Position numbers and translations under genes: made by a program. A stretch of DNA of 22,139 bases from Isoetes engelmannii. Its lineage: Eukaryota > Streptophyta > Lycopodiopsida > Isoetales > Isoetaceae. The notes under the pieces were generated by a model. The model did no database searches. It was not told the origin of the DNA and saw nothing but the letters and a program-made list of their open reading frames with translations. Positions 6,681-18,057 of this stretch are shown piece after piece. Location: assembly GCA_011763485.2 (NCBI GenBank), contig JAANSK020260272.1, positions 1-22,139 of the forward strand, written 5' to 3'. Within the stretch, counting starts at the first letter, position 1. Each line of letters opens with the position of its first letter.

Positions 6681-7868
6681 AAAAGGAACTATTTTGATAT
6701 TTGTATACTGAAAAATATGTCATATACTTGTACTTTACATGGTAATACAAATGATATTATTTACTTGTACAGTTATGTTGCAGTGTTTTTTAAGCTCTTG
6801 TTGTCCAACAGTTATATATTAATTCCATCAACTTGTGTATTATTATGTACATGTATGTCGAGTGAATCGTGCCAGGCACGAATTACAGTTGCAAATCATT
6901 GTTTTTTAGAGCTCGCTTGCCAATGTTACTTCGCCGATTTGGGTTATATTTTTCAATTTTTCATTTATATATGCGAGATATTGTAATAGATTATGCCACT
7001 TTCTTCCCCATTTTCCTTATATGTGATTACTCAGTAGCAAGAATTTCTTACTTCTCTTTTGACTTTGGCTTGATAAAAGTTGCATTTGCAAATCATGAGT
7101 GTTACTTGGTATATTTGGACTCAGTAAGTAAAATTGCTTCTATAGTAGTTTTCTCCGTCAATTTGGTCTACATGCATATTATGAGTTTATATGCATGTGG
7201 ATTGTTGCTGGATTGTAGATTTGATTTGTCTTGTATAAAGGTTAAACTCAACGATGTTGGGATACACAATAGTCATGCATTATTTGGTCCTACAAGATGT
7301 TAGTGTCCTTTCCCATATAGTCTAATGCTGCATTAGATTAATCTCAATCTTGAACTTGTTATTTTGGAGCGATAGTTTATGAATACTTCCTGCTATGTTC
7401 TATTATTCTAGAGGTGTCTATTTGGACTCGATATATCAGCATGGACGTGAATTGTTTTCAGCATCCTTTTGCTTTTGAGTTCGCCACATTTCTAGTTACA
7501 TGATGATTTAAATTAAAAAGTATTTCTATAACAGGTCATTTTTAATTCGAATTTCTCGGATCGTCATGGAGGCGTCTTCTTTTCTCATCCACAATTCTTC
7601 ATTTTTCATCACTTTTTTATGTGGCTAACCTCATTGGATTCCCCCCCGCCCTTGGCCCTCTCAACCTCTGGCTCCTCTATACCCTTGGCCATAACCTCAC
7701 CTTCATCTCAGACCCCCCATTTTCGTCTATCCAAATAATCATTTCTTTATATGAGTCTTTAAAAGTTATTTTAAAGTAATTTAAGCATTAATGCCTTAAG
7801 AGCATCTCAAAAATTTCAATTTACAATTTTCGCCAAAGCCAAAACCCGCACAAGCCTGACAAAAAAGT
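6681..7868. other. AT-rich intergenic or intronic DNA, no gene seen
   Basis: Open frames here (for example 6869-7303 plus) have composition expected of AT-rich noncoding DNA. If the phosphatase exon were real, this could be its intron, but no following exon is recognisable. A CT-rich patch at 7641-7725 is unexplained. Confidence 0.5.
6867..6881. repeat. Short palindrome centred on CCAGG (copy C)
   Basis: TCGTGCC-A-GGCACGA, 7-bp arms around one base, with AA/AT flanks. It differs from copies A and B by paired changes (CGCGCC to CGTGCC and GGCGCG to GGCACG) that keep the stem. Confidence 0.8.
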
Positions 7869-8136
7869 ATTTTCTTATATCTCTCCTAGAATATCAAATT
7901 CAGATGATTTTTAGATGGATGGAAAGCTTATCGAGAGAACTTTCCAAGGATATAAAATTCAAACATATTCAATAATATGAAGCCAAAGAGAACATACACA
8001 CCTAAGCACGATAGAAATATTTTTTTCTCATATCTCTCTCCCAAACTATTAGAATCAGGCGAATTTTGGATGGCTGGAAAGCTTTTCCATAGAGCTTTCT
8101 AAGATATGGAATTGAACATATTTGATAATAGGAAGC
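7869..8136. repeat. Two imperfect direct repeats of about 115 bp
   Basis: Units 7869-7983 and 8019-8136 share the same order of blocks: TTCTTATATCTCTC / TTCTCATATCTCTC, then a GATGG(A/C)TGGAAAGCTT block, then AACATATT-rich DNA and a GAAGC end. They probably belong to a noncoding repeat family. They are separated by 35 bp. Confidence 0.7.
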
Positions 8137-8469
8137 ATGTGCTAATTGGCAATTTCGACTAGACTTAGGAGGACAAGAACAAGGCAACAAGGAGGAGAGA
8201 ATGCAACTGAGGAGGACCAAAAGGGAGAAGAAGAACAAAGCAGCAAGGACCGGAGAGGATGCAGTTGCTGTAAGAAACTAGAAAAACCAGGGAACAAGAA
8301 GCTAGGCATAAGCACAACATAAATCCAACACAAGTTATCCAAGTCAAAGGAAATGCCGATGAGGATAAATAAAATGCTTCCCTGCGAGAAGAGAACCAAA
8401 TAAGAGTTGAGTCAAAGATGACGTCACTTTCTTTAGAATGATGGTTCTAGTCATATGTGAATAGAACCA

Positions 8470-8790
8470 TTGCATTCCAAAACAACATAAAATATTTGTT
8501 CCTGGATATAATGTTATAGCTGGACCTCAATGGTCACGATCCGGACAGGACAATAAATCCAAATAGATATATCTTGATCTTTTAAGACCTTAGATCTTTA
8601 AAAATAATTTCATATATAGTGCAACAATAAACATACAATTCAAACATAGATCCAAAGTTAGGAGAAAGAATAAGATAAAATGAAATGAGATCTCAATTTA
8701 TTTCTATTGATAAACAAGAGTAACCCATAGGCATTTTATTATTTATATAGCCCCCTAGACGCTAGGAACTCTTGGATCGTATATTCAAGA
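8470..8790 (-). other. LTR-like or promoter-like remnant
   Basis: Read on the minus strand, GGGGGCTATATAAATAAT (about 8735-8755) is a good TATA box, followed by TTACTCTTGTTTATCAATAG-type leader sequence. This is how many plant LTRs look. No paired LTR, primer site or internal coding was found, so the call is tentative. Confidence 0.25.
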
Positions 8791-8794
8791 GGTC

Positions 8795-9037
8795 ATGGAC
8801 AAAAGACATCGCTTCGTCCCTCTAGCTTGTGATGGCATCAGCTTTGTCCCCCTAGCTTGTGATGCCATCCCCGCGTTTGGTATACCGACAAGCTCATTGA
8901 TGCCACGGTTTTTCTCCCCCAGGGGATTTTTTCACCCGGGCCGTAATGCGCTTGCTGCTTCTCTTTGTACATGTCCCATAGGCCAATTGGCCTCCATGGA
9001 CGATAAAATGTTATTCTATTCTATTCTATTCTATTCC
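8795..9037 (+). mobile_element. Probable 3' tail of a non-LTR retrotransposon
   Basis: The segment shows a 27-bp internal duplication (CCCTCTAGCTTGTGATGGCATC and a near copy), then a GC-richer stretch ending CTTTGTACATGTCCCATAGG and GATAAAATG followed by TTCTA repeats. Ending in short tandem repeats after such a 3' untranslated region is typical of several plant LINE clades. No reverse transcriptase coding is present, so it would be a strongly 5'-truncated copy. The 81-residue plus-strand frame inside it is not convincing. Confidence 0.4.
9011..9037 (+). repeat. TTCTA microsatellite
   Basis: Five consecutive TTCTA-type pentamers directly after GATAAAATG; likely the tail of the LINE-like element. 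Confidence 0.9.
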
Positions 9038-10313
9038 TGATATAACTATAAAAACGTTTCCTTGTGAACTTATGGTACGTGAATAAATGCACTCAACTCG
9101 ATTAGACTTTCTTGGAATCATAGTAGCTAATATTGTCATTTGGAAAAAATTTAATCCCCGTTAAGACCTCATAGTTTATTTTATAGTACAACGAGTACAT
9201 TTGTTAAGACCTACTAGTCTATGAAATATGGAATACATTTGTGAAGCCCAAAAAACAAACAAATGCCAAACCACAATATAAATGTTCAATAAAAGTTCAC
9301 TTTATTAATTTCAATATCATTCTCTAAAGTTCGCCTTTTTCTATAGGTCCATTGTTGCGGTAGCGTATGATTGTTAAAGTTCGCCCTCACAAGTAATACA
9401 AATGTCTAGTGCCATAACATATGGCACTAACAATAGTCTATTTCATTGCTAATACTAAACAGATATCATGTAATCTTTAAGATTTGGACTATAATTTTGA
9501 TTTATACATGTAGATCTGCTAGCGTCCTATCATCCCCCACACCATTCAGACTATCAATCTGATTGACTTAACCACAATACAGTAGTTGTGCCTTTGATGA
9601 CTTGTAATTAACTAAATTTGTTGTGGTGTACGTCATCATCCATTCTGGTGAATGACGTTTCTTAATATGATTGTTTAAAGGTGGGACTAATATGCTTCAT
9701 TTTGGCCATGAGTGATTGGCATGCAACAGCCTGGAAGCCTTTTTAGAAGGAGAAGTCATTAGGGGGGTTCGGGTTACATTGTCCTATCCATAGATGTGAC
9801 AAATGAATGATACATAGATTATAGTGGCACTGGGGATAAAATGGTTAATCGGAATCACAATCAGTGCTTGGTAAATATTATAAAATCACTTCACAATGTA
9901 CAAGCTTGAGATCCCAAGGAATATGAGGACATGATTACAACCATTGGCTTTAAGATTTCGCGACAAGTACTGCTATGACACAAGATCTACAAGGGCTTCT
10001 TCTTGTTGCAATCTCCAAGATGTCACGTTCACGCAATACTTTAAGGAGGAGGAGAAGATCTCGTGTAGACGATCGAGCGAGATATGATGGGATCCACCAG
10101 AATACCAAGCAGGGGTTCAAATCAGGGGTTAAAAAACAGGGGACTTAAATAGTAACATATGAGGAACAGGAAAGGCTTGGAAGGCACTCAAGATTTGCTA
10201 GCATTGTAGAAATAAATGCAGGGTCTTTGGGAAGATTAAACAAGGGTTATGCTAGCACAGAGCACAAGGGGCAGCGTGTAGGTTGATCAAACTCCAAGGG
10301 CAATATGCTTGGT
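9038..10313. other. Intergenic DNA, no gene seen
   Basis: No frame with protein-like composition is visible. The only structures noticed are a palindrome at 9407-9429 and a weaker inverted pair, ACGTCAT/ATGACGT, at 9630-9658. Confidence 0.6.
9407..9429. repeat. Perfect hairpin with 10-bp arms
   Basis: TAGTGCCATA, a 3-nt loop (ACA), then TATGGCACTA. Confidence 0.9.
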
Positions 10314-10443
10314 GAATAATCAAGAGACTAGAGGGCGACACCTGGCGGGCCCAAGGGAGGGTTTCAAAAGCCGAGAACACTGATGAATAGTCAAGGGAGC
10401 CAAAGGATGACACGTGGCAGAGCCAAGGAGAGTTTCAAACGCC
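10314..10443 (+). repeat. Two imperfect tandem copies of about 60 bp
   Basis: Units 10314-10372 and 10384-10443 both run from GAATA(A/G)TCAAG through GACAC(C/G)TGGC to a TTTCAAA(A/C)GCC end. The second carries an ACGTGGC (G-box/ABRE-type) core at about 10412-10418. A smaller duplication (AGAACTCCCA...ACACTG-like) follows at 10452-10522. Confidence 0.75.
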
Positions 10444-10811
10444 CGTTGCAGGAGAACTCCCACACTAAACACTGCGAAATAGACCTAGAAAGAGTTTAGA
10501 ACTCCCATGTAAAACACAGTGTTTGGTGCGCAATCGGGTGTTATGTATGTCTGCTGCAATCCAGACCAAGAAGGTGTTGTTACTGTCGGCGAACCGATTT
10601 GGGAATGGAATAGCCAGTTTGTCAGCGCAAATGGAGGCCGTCCGATGATTCCAGAATCGATGGTCAGACGGAGAGGGGCCTACATGTCACATGACGGCCT
10701 TGTTTTGCGGAAAAAAGCTGCCATCTGGCGGTCCACATCAGCTCAGTTCGGTAGCCAGCAGCACTGTCAGCCTCGGCCCAGGTCCTCCTTAACACGCACA
10801 TCATCCTCTCC

Positions 10812-10818
10812 TTTATAA
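10812..10818 (+). promoter_or_regulatory. TATA-like box with CT-rich leader, no gene following
   Basis: TTTATAA stands in GC-richer DNA (10500-10930) and is followed by a CT-rich stretch like a plant 5' leader. The first ATG (10841) opens only 25 codons. It could be a decayed promoter or an LTR remnant. The 99-codon frame 10519-10818 upstream is not recognisable. Confidence 0.2.
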
Positions 10819-10845
10819 CTAATACAAAAGCGACCTTTTGTGATG

Positions 10846-12088
10846 GGGCTCTCTGCCTCACCATTCATTCTTCACCTCCCTTCTCTGCCTATGCGTCACA
10901 TTCCCCCTTGGCTGATGTAATCCCCGTCCCGCCCGCCGGACCTGGCAGGCACTACCCTCCTTTCCTAACTATGCTTTCTTGTCCTCAAAGACAACTTGGT
11001 TGCTTATAGCGTTAGGTGACGTGAAGCAACTGGGCTTAGGCTCCGCTCATCTTCGTTTGATGCTCGGAATGCACTATTTCAACTCATTCTGTTGACAAGC
11101 TTCTTATATCACCATGTATGTTTAGTAGTTGTATCTAAGTCTTCAATGTAAGTAACCACCAGTGTAAGTTTAGTAGGTGTATCTAAGTCCCATTTTGTAC
11201 CACATTCTCATGGGCATCTATTTTCAAGCTCTCAATAGACTTTGTATGAAAAAAGCACACATCTTACCACTAATGTCAATGAGTTGGAGATATTGTCCGC
11301 CAATTCATTATTATGGGAATGATCAAAGTACCTTCCTATTTTACTTCTTCTCAATGATCATGTAGTTTGACTTAATATTCATCATACAACATATTGCTTG
11401 CTTAATATGTTGTGTGTTCCATACCTTCTTCCTCTTACATAGTTGTATATAGATATAAGAAATTCCTTCGAAATTGGGCCTCTTAAGCCACATGACAAAA
11501 ACACAATCAAGTTTCTTAGAGATATTGAGGGGCAAATAGGCCTAAGCAAATGCAAACCTACTATACGGACAAAATAGCAGCAAGCATGCTGAGATTGTTA
11601 GGTATGTTTATTCAATGAAATCAACTTGGTCCTATGAACAAGATGGTTCTCATCAAGAGGACCACTGAACCATTATGGTAAGTACATTTGTTAAAGCAAT
11701 ACAGAAAGGCAAATGCCAGAGCAAACGCATATTGGTTACAACTCATCCTAGACTTCCAGCTGATTACGACATGTTCGATAGTTAGGAGCGACTGGTATAG
11801 ATTCCACGCTTGTATACGAGGCTTATAGACCTTTTTTTCTTTTTTGAAGGACAAAGCAAAAAGTTTATTAATAAGCTATAAACATTACAGAACGTACATG
11901 TCCCATTTGACTGTGTAAGCACATGAAGAAGCCGCAAGAACAAGAGCCTGAAGCACAATGTACTTACTCTAGAATATGGAACTAATGGCATAAGAACCAA
12001 TTTGAAGGTACTAAATCCAGATGCAATCCCTCACCTCTGGGTCAAGGGAGGAACACTTATAAGCCATCGTTACCTTAGCCTGGCCACG
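10846..12088. other. Intergenic DNA, no gene seen
   Basis: Short frames only. A duplicated TTTAGTAG(T/G)TGTATCTAAGTC motif at about 11121-11141 and 11168-11189 and a T-rich run near 11830-11848 are the only structures noticed. Confidence 0.55.
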
Positions 12089-12337
12089 TTAATAATACCA
12101 CGAGCAAATGAATAGGTGCATGAAAAGTATACTGTCTGCGACGTTCCCATATTGACCAGAGGAGCCAACCAGAGCCAAGATGGAATGCTTTCTGTCGAAC
12201 TCGGGGCCATGAATTGGGATAGGAGGCCAAGAGGATGCATCGGAAATCCTATATGCTGTTAAATAAACCTTGTATCCAAGAACACGCCGACTAAACTTCT
12301 GGACAAGAGAAAAAGCAATGCCCAAGAGTTTCCATGT
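12089..12337 (-). other. Exon-like open frame, unrecognised
   Basis: After an acceptor-like TGCCTTTCAG (minus strand, ending at 12338) the frame reads TWKLLGIAFSLVQKFSRR and then SWPPIPIHGPEFDRKHS and ILALVGSSGQYGN before a stop at 12089-12091. Codon use and amino-acid mix look coding, unlike neighbouring DNA. No family is recognised and no partner exons were found. It may be a gene relic. Confidence 0.22.
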
Positions 12338-12345
12338 CTGAAAGG

Positions 12346-14391
12346 CAGAGCAGACATACTATGGATATGCGAGGATCGTATCGATGTCTGAAGTCGTTAA
12401 CACGCAGGCACCTATGAATGATCTGCTACCAAAGTATCGACACTTTGGGATGGAGCAACGTATCCCAAAACCAACGCTATGTACGACCCAATCAACTCAA
12501 TTCAATGCTTAAGATTCTTTTCAGCAGAAGATTGATTCGTCTGGAAGTTCTAAGGATGCTCTTTTGCTACGTTACTGGTACCATTCATGCCAAATAAAGA
12601 TTAGTGTTCTTGCACTCATCTTGAAATCCAATCTACCAAGTGCTAGTAGTATACAAGTTATCCAAAAGTGCAAGCGGCATTTACCTACATAAAAGTGGCA
12701 AAGTTATGCATAAGAGCTAGTCCTTTTGGGGTAGTCTAAGTGAAGCACCTTCCTACTTGTTTATTCATATAATTGACTATAGTTGAAAAGTTGTCATTTC
12801 AGTGTGCTATTAGTTAGACTTTATAATCTATTATGTGCTTCAAAGGCATCATACTTATAAACGGCCAGATTGTTGCCAATAAGTAAGGCAGATTTACTAA
12901 GATACATAAACATTCTCAATATTCATGTTCCTCATACAAATTAGAATTACTTTCCACTTGTGATCTTAATGGTGATTATTATCACATATGCCAAGGGCAT
13001 GTACTTTCCAATTTATGTTCTGTATAAATTATACACAACTTGAAAATCAGCATCAGCTTCCCCAATATGGCATGATTATCTACCAATTCAAATTTGCATA
13101 CAACAAGCATATCAAAGAGAAATATATGTAAGTGTGTACATGTATATGATGTCTATCAATGAATGGTTTTAGGGTAGTCTTTGTGAGCACATCAATAGTT
13201 GTATCCAGAGTAGCTGACCAAAATTGAAGTCGTGGTTATGAGTGTAGTTATTGTAGTCATATTTTATAGTCTATTATGATGTTTCAATACCATTAATATT
13301 ATAAGTTCAATATGTAAGTGAGAACCAATAAGACACCTTTCTACTGAGGTAGCACTATCGAATTATCTTCATATTCATTACTATTAAGATGAGTGCTTTT
13401 CAAGATCATTCTTACCATTCATCCATCCATAGCCTCATTCTGTATTAGAAGAAGAAGAGCTCTTACTTTTGGTCCTATCCTTTACCTAAATTGATAATAG
13501 GAGGAGGAGGAGGAAATTTTTATCTCATGTCACTTGCAGCATCAAATTCGACATGTGATGAGCACACACCATACTAAAATTGTTTTGCTAGGTCCTGCCC
13601 CCAACTACCTCACATTGAAAATTAGGCTAGTTTGGTTACGACTAGACCAAATGCCGAGGGAGTACTTTCAATGCAATAATGAAATTAACCATTTTACATT
13701 TGCAGCTTCAAGTAGTGCTAAGGTAGTTTCTTCTATGATATGAAAAACATTCTCTAGTCCTAAATAAGAGGGTATTCCCTTGAGACAAATCTACCATTGG
13801 TTTATTAGGATTGGATATGCGAAATTTTAGATCTTGAAGATGGAACTAACTGTCTTTGTCACTCAACTAAGTCGAATAGAGTCTTCGAACATGGTGAAGA
13901 GATGTAGATTCAATGTTTGCTACATCTGCTTCATGATCATCATACAATTCAATCTGAGGGCTGAAAAGACTAGAGCCTCCATGACACTATTGACTAAGGG
14001 ATGGATTAAACTCCAACAATTGGTTCTCGTCTTAGTTGTTGCATGGGAAGGGGAATTCACATAGAAAAAATGTGACGAAAACAGTGAATTATCCCCAAAA
14101 AAAAATTTCCTTTCTTTACAAACTTTTACCTAATGTCCCCCCCCCCCCTCTTTTTCTATCGGGAAGGGGTGCTAAAATAGGCAGAAATGGGTGGGGGCAT
14201 TTGGAACTTTCAAAAAGTAATTTGTCAACACCTTGCATGCACATAACATACCCCCTATATAGGCGTACCCCCTAGGTTGGCTGGTTAGTAAAAGAAGTCT
14301 AGGTAAGATTGAAGTGTCTGAAGTTGTTGTACACTGAATCTCCATTGGACGCACAGATCCCAGCTCTAGTGAGAAAAAAGTTGATGTACTT
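12346..14391. other. AT-rich intergenic DNA, no gene seen
   Basis: No convincing coding frame. It contains a GGA microsatellite-like run at 13501-13515 and a run of 12 C at 14137-14148. Confidence 0.6.
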
Positions 14392-14628
14392 TATGTGAGA
14401 GTACAGACATCTCCGTAAAGGAGTTTTAGCCTTAGTTTGAGCATCAGACACTTCAGCAGTCTCAGGAAACCACTACGTTTGAAGATAGAACCTTTAATTT
14501 GCATATTGTGGGAGTGCAGACATCTTCTTTGTAAAGGAGTTTTAGCCTTAGTCTGAGCCTCAGACATATGAGCACGCTCAGGAGGCCACTAGATCTGATG
14601 ATAGAGCCTTTAACTTGCGTATTGTGGA
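14392..14628 (+). repeat. Two tandem copies of about 115-120 bp
   Basis: Both units contain GAG(T)...CAGACATCT, then GTAAAGGAGTTTTAGCCTTAG, TGAGC(A/C)TCAGACA, a CTCAGGA block, GATAGA(A/G)CCTTTAA and TTGC(A/G)TATTG. Similarity is roughly 80 percent by eye. The function is unknown; it is probably a noncoding repeat or a relic of a transposable element. Confidence 0.85.
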
Positions 14629-14639
14629 AGTTGCAGAGG

Positions 14640-15600
14640 CAAATGGTCACTTAGATATGGACGAAGCTTTGCACTTCTTCACTAAAAATTTGATGTGTTT
14701 GATGGATTTGCATATGCTTCTAGGTTTGGAGCAATAAGACTTGGTTACCCTCATGATGTGGTAATCCATGTAGCGAGTAGATTTCATGTTCTTTAGTATA
14801 GCAACCACCTTAAGCTCTCCATGCAGAAAGACTCTCACTATAAGGATCTACTATTACATAAGTAGTCCAGCTAAATCTAAAAATACAATCTCCTCCTTGT
14901 GTAATAGACATCTTATACTACGAAATATCTCTTAACATTACTGTTTGAGGTAAAACAAGTCCTCTTCCGAACCGTGTTATGTGTTTCATAGCCGAAGTTC
15001 TTATGTAGAAAGCCCCTTACCCTAAAATAAAAAAATCCATGCCTAATTTTAACTGATCGTCCACTCCCACTGTTGGTAGGTTCTTTGTCGGGGTACACTT
15101 GATCATGCCTAACATCCCAGCTAATTTTACTATTTAGTTTAGTTATATTTGTGCATGATTGGCCTAACAACTAAATAATCCAATACTTGTTGCCACTCAC
15201 TAGATTACTTACTGCAATTTCATTTACGTCCGCAAAAGTTTTTGTCTATATTTGTGTTGTATGAGTTTAAGAAACCATCTTTCTTGAAGAAGTGATTGAG
15301 TTTGATGATGTTAATTCATGCCATTTCATATATATATCTTTGAATCAATGGATTTTTGAGACAATTATGCATCAAATCAACAATTTCCTTATACACCCTC
15401 CATGCCTAAGCAAAATTAGAGCATTCCCTCCCTTTTACACACGCACGTATACCTTATGTACATGTACATGTAATGGATTTTCCATCTGCAGCTCCATTAT
15501 TGCATTGCATGAAAAGAATAATCTACCATATGGCACGTACTCCATTGGGATAATGATCCCAGAGGACGTTGCGAAGAATTAGAATTTTAGCCGAATAAAT
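14640..15600. other. Downstream flank of the WRKY gene, no gene seen
   Basis: AT-rich DNA with only short frames. On the minus strand, the WRKY 3' side, no canonical AATAAA lies within about 100 bases of the stop; an AATAAT-like hexamer lies near 15494-15505. Confidence 0.5.
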
Positions 15601-15663
15601 TAGACAGACAAAAATGGTAAGGGAAGAAGTTAACTCATCTGTAGTATATGGCATACTTCTTGC

Positions 15664-15818
15664 TCAAGGGGAACGCTTACGCATCCTTGGAGGTACCATA
15701 TCCTCCAAAAGTCCCTTATCTGTAGCTTGAACTTGACCATGAGATCTGCTTTGTTCTTGTTGTGGTGTTGGTTGTTGCTGTTGTTGGTGTTGCTGTTGTT
15801 CTGTAGGTGGGGGCGGTG

Positions 15819-15850
<32 letters not shown>

Positions 15851-17945
15851 CTTGGGGGATGATGTTGGGAAAGTTGAAGATGATGTTGTAGAGGTGGTTG
15901 TGGTTGATGCTGATGAGCATGATGTGGTAAACCAAATCCTGTAATGCTAGGAATAACAGGAAGTGGCATTTGCAAAGATAAATTATGATACAATGATTGA
16001 GCAAAAGGGGTCGATCGATCGGTTGGAACAAACTGGTGTCCGGCAGCCTCAGATAAGCTACGAAGGGTGGCAGGGCTATGGTGTGTATGGATGCCCTCAT
16101 AAGTGGTGATGACAAGGCCAGGGTCTTCAGAAGATCGCTCGACCCGTTTCTTGACGGGGCATTTACTATTGGTGCATCTGTAATAGCTCCTGGTGCAATT
16201 TGTATATATAGTGAGAAAGGCAAGATGAGATACACAACAACCACACATAAAACATCTAGTGAGTGATAACATTTGGAAATGAATTCTATAATGACAAAGG
16301 AAAAGGAAGGTTAAATAACGCACTGCACTGCAGTAAAGGAAGGAACGAAGCGGAACGAAGGGGACAATTAATATATCTAGTTAAGGCAAAATGGTAAGAG
16401 GCTACTCGTGTATTAGATACGCCATCACATTCATAAAGGTAGGGTTGTTTATACCTGGGATGGGGGCTATTTTTCACAGCTTTCTGACCATACTTGCGCC
16501 ATCTGAATCCATCATCCATGATATCGACATCGCTTCTGGTTTGAAACGCATATCTGGGCTCGCGATTTCGCTTCTGACCCTTCTTAGATGTTTTACCACT
16601 GCACAGACCAGAAACGAGGATAGTATGAATGAATGCTGAAAACAAGTGTTCGATCTTATACAGTTATTGGCAACACATTGAAGCACCAAGCAACTGAGTG
16701 TACTGTGAGAGCAACTTCCAGTTTCAATAAATTCAAAATTGACAACCAGGTTAAGCTTCAAACAAGTGGCACTGATGAGTGTGATTAGATGGGGATGTGG
16801 GATTGGGAGGGATTAAATAGAAAAGGGCAGCAAAGGAAAATCTGGACAGAAGCATGGAAGAAATGGCGAAAGCAACAGTGGGCAGAAGTTTGGAAAGCAA
16901 CGTGCAAACAGCCGAGGAAGTGATATGAAAATGAAGGAATGGAGAAAAGATACAGGGATTGCAGTGCAAAAGGAGCAAGTAGGGTGTACAGAGAGCTGTA
17001 ATTGAATCGATCGAACAAGGACCCACTACACTACACTACACAACACAGAACAGCTATTGATGGAAAACAAAAGAATACAATTGAGAGAAAGAAAAAACAA
17101 GGGAAAAGAGAAACTTACGGTTTCTTGGGTTCAGGGGAGGATCCAGAAGGGCCAGCTGCAGGTGCTTGTGCTTGAGGAGGAGGGGGAGAAGAAGAAACCG
17201 GGAGAGGAGGAGGAGGTTTTTCCTCGTAATCTTCCGAGGGAGTATCGGGAGTCTTTCGTTTGGAGCTGCTGAAATTTAGGCCTCGAGAATGATACAACAA
17301 CGGGGATGCATCGTCCCCTTCCCCCTCGCTGCAAGAGGAGGAAGTGGACGTGTTGGGAGTAGTAGTAGTGGTGGGGAGGGCGGGCTCTGAATGGCCCACA
17401 TTTTGGAGGAAAGGCGACGACACGGCTGCCTCCATCATGTGGCCATGGCCGGGAGCTCTCGCGAATCCGTGAGGGCCTTCGTCGCGCCCGTCGAAGGCTC
17501 CAAACGGAGGGGCCGGGGCGGCCAATTCCGGCGTCTCGTGCTCCCGCTGTTCGTAGCTGCCCATTCCAAGCTCCTCCAGCATCATTCTGGGCGAGTAGAG
17601 CTTGTCCTTTTCTTCGTGGAGGTTCCACAGGTCTCCGGCCAGCCCCATGAAGTAAGGCGTGGACGGGCTCGCTGAAAAAAATTGGTGCTGCTGCTGTTGT
17701 TGCTGCTGTTGTTGTTCTGTAAGTAGCTGTTGCTGCTGTGATTCTGTAATCTGCTGTGACCTTGCCTGCTGCTGTAATTGAAAGCCCCATCCTCCCATTC
17801 CGCCGGAATTTGCCCTCGAATCTCCTCCCTGGCTGCTGCTGGTGCTTCCTAGATTCCGAAGAATCATATCTATCTCGCTCGAATCTGCTTCATCCGCTTC
17901 GCTGCTCTCCTTTTTCGGCACCACCGATCCTTTCCTTCTTTCCAT
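15664..17945 (-). CDS. WRKY transcription factor, group IIc, three coding exons, 498 residues
   Basis: DNA-binding regulator that recognises W-boxes (TTGACC/T) in the nucleus. Exons are 17945-17119, 16598-16455 and 16189-15664; introns of 520 and 265 bp have GT...AG ends, and the joined frame is open. The ATG follows an in-frame TAG three codons upstream and has G at -3 and +4. Residues 56-88 are Gln-rich; 200-265 are Ser/Pro/acidic; 272-291 are basic ([12 protein letters not shown]), a likely nuclear signal. WRKYGQK is at 309-315. The zinc finger is Cys329, Cys334, His358, His360 (C-x4-C-x23-H-x-H), as in group IIc. The second intron splits the Arg codon of the PR/SYYRC junction, the conserved R-type position. 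The tail has CAA-encoded Gln10 (438-447) and ends near [13 protein letters not shown], similar to a C-terminal motif of WRKY23/48-type proteins as I recall. The exact orthologue is not certain. Confidence 0.93.
15820..15849 (-). repeat. Pure CAA10 tract in WRKY exon 3
   Basis: Ten uninterrupted CAA codons (TTG repeats on the plus strand) encode Gln438-447. A pure tract is prone to length change, unlike the mixed CAG/CAA tract in exon 1 (about 17690-17735). Confidence 0.95.
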
Positions 17946-17974
17946 CTCCAGCTACACAGTCTTACCCTTCCCTA

Positions 17975-18057
17975 ATCAAATTTCATAACCCATCAGAAAT
18001 TTCGTGCAGATCAGACATCATCAAATTTCATAACTCATCAGAAATGATCAGACATCA
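17975..18057 (-). repeat. 45-bp duplication just upstream of the WRKY start
   Basis: A 26-mer block (ATCAAATTTCATAAC...) occurs at 17975-18000 and 18020-18045, differing at one base. Each is followed by GATCAGACATC (18009 and 18046), with 8 bases missing from the second unit. It lies in the likely 5' untranslated region. Confidence 0.9.

Noticed and set aside
15630-16244. Minus-strand frame with an Asn run
   Set aside because: It is the CAA tract of WRKY exon 3 read in another frame.
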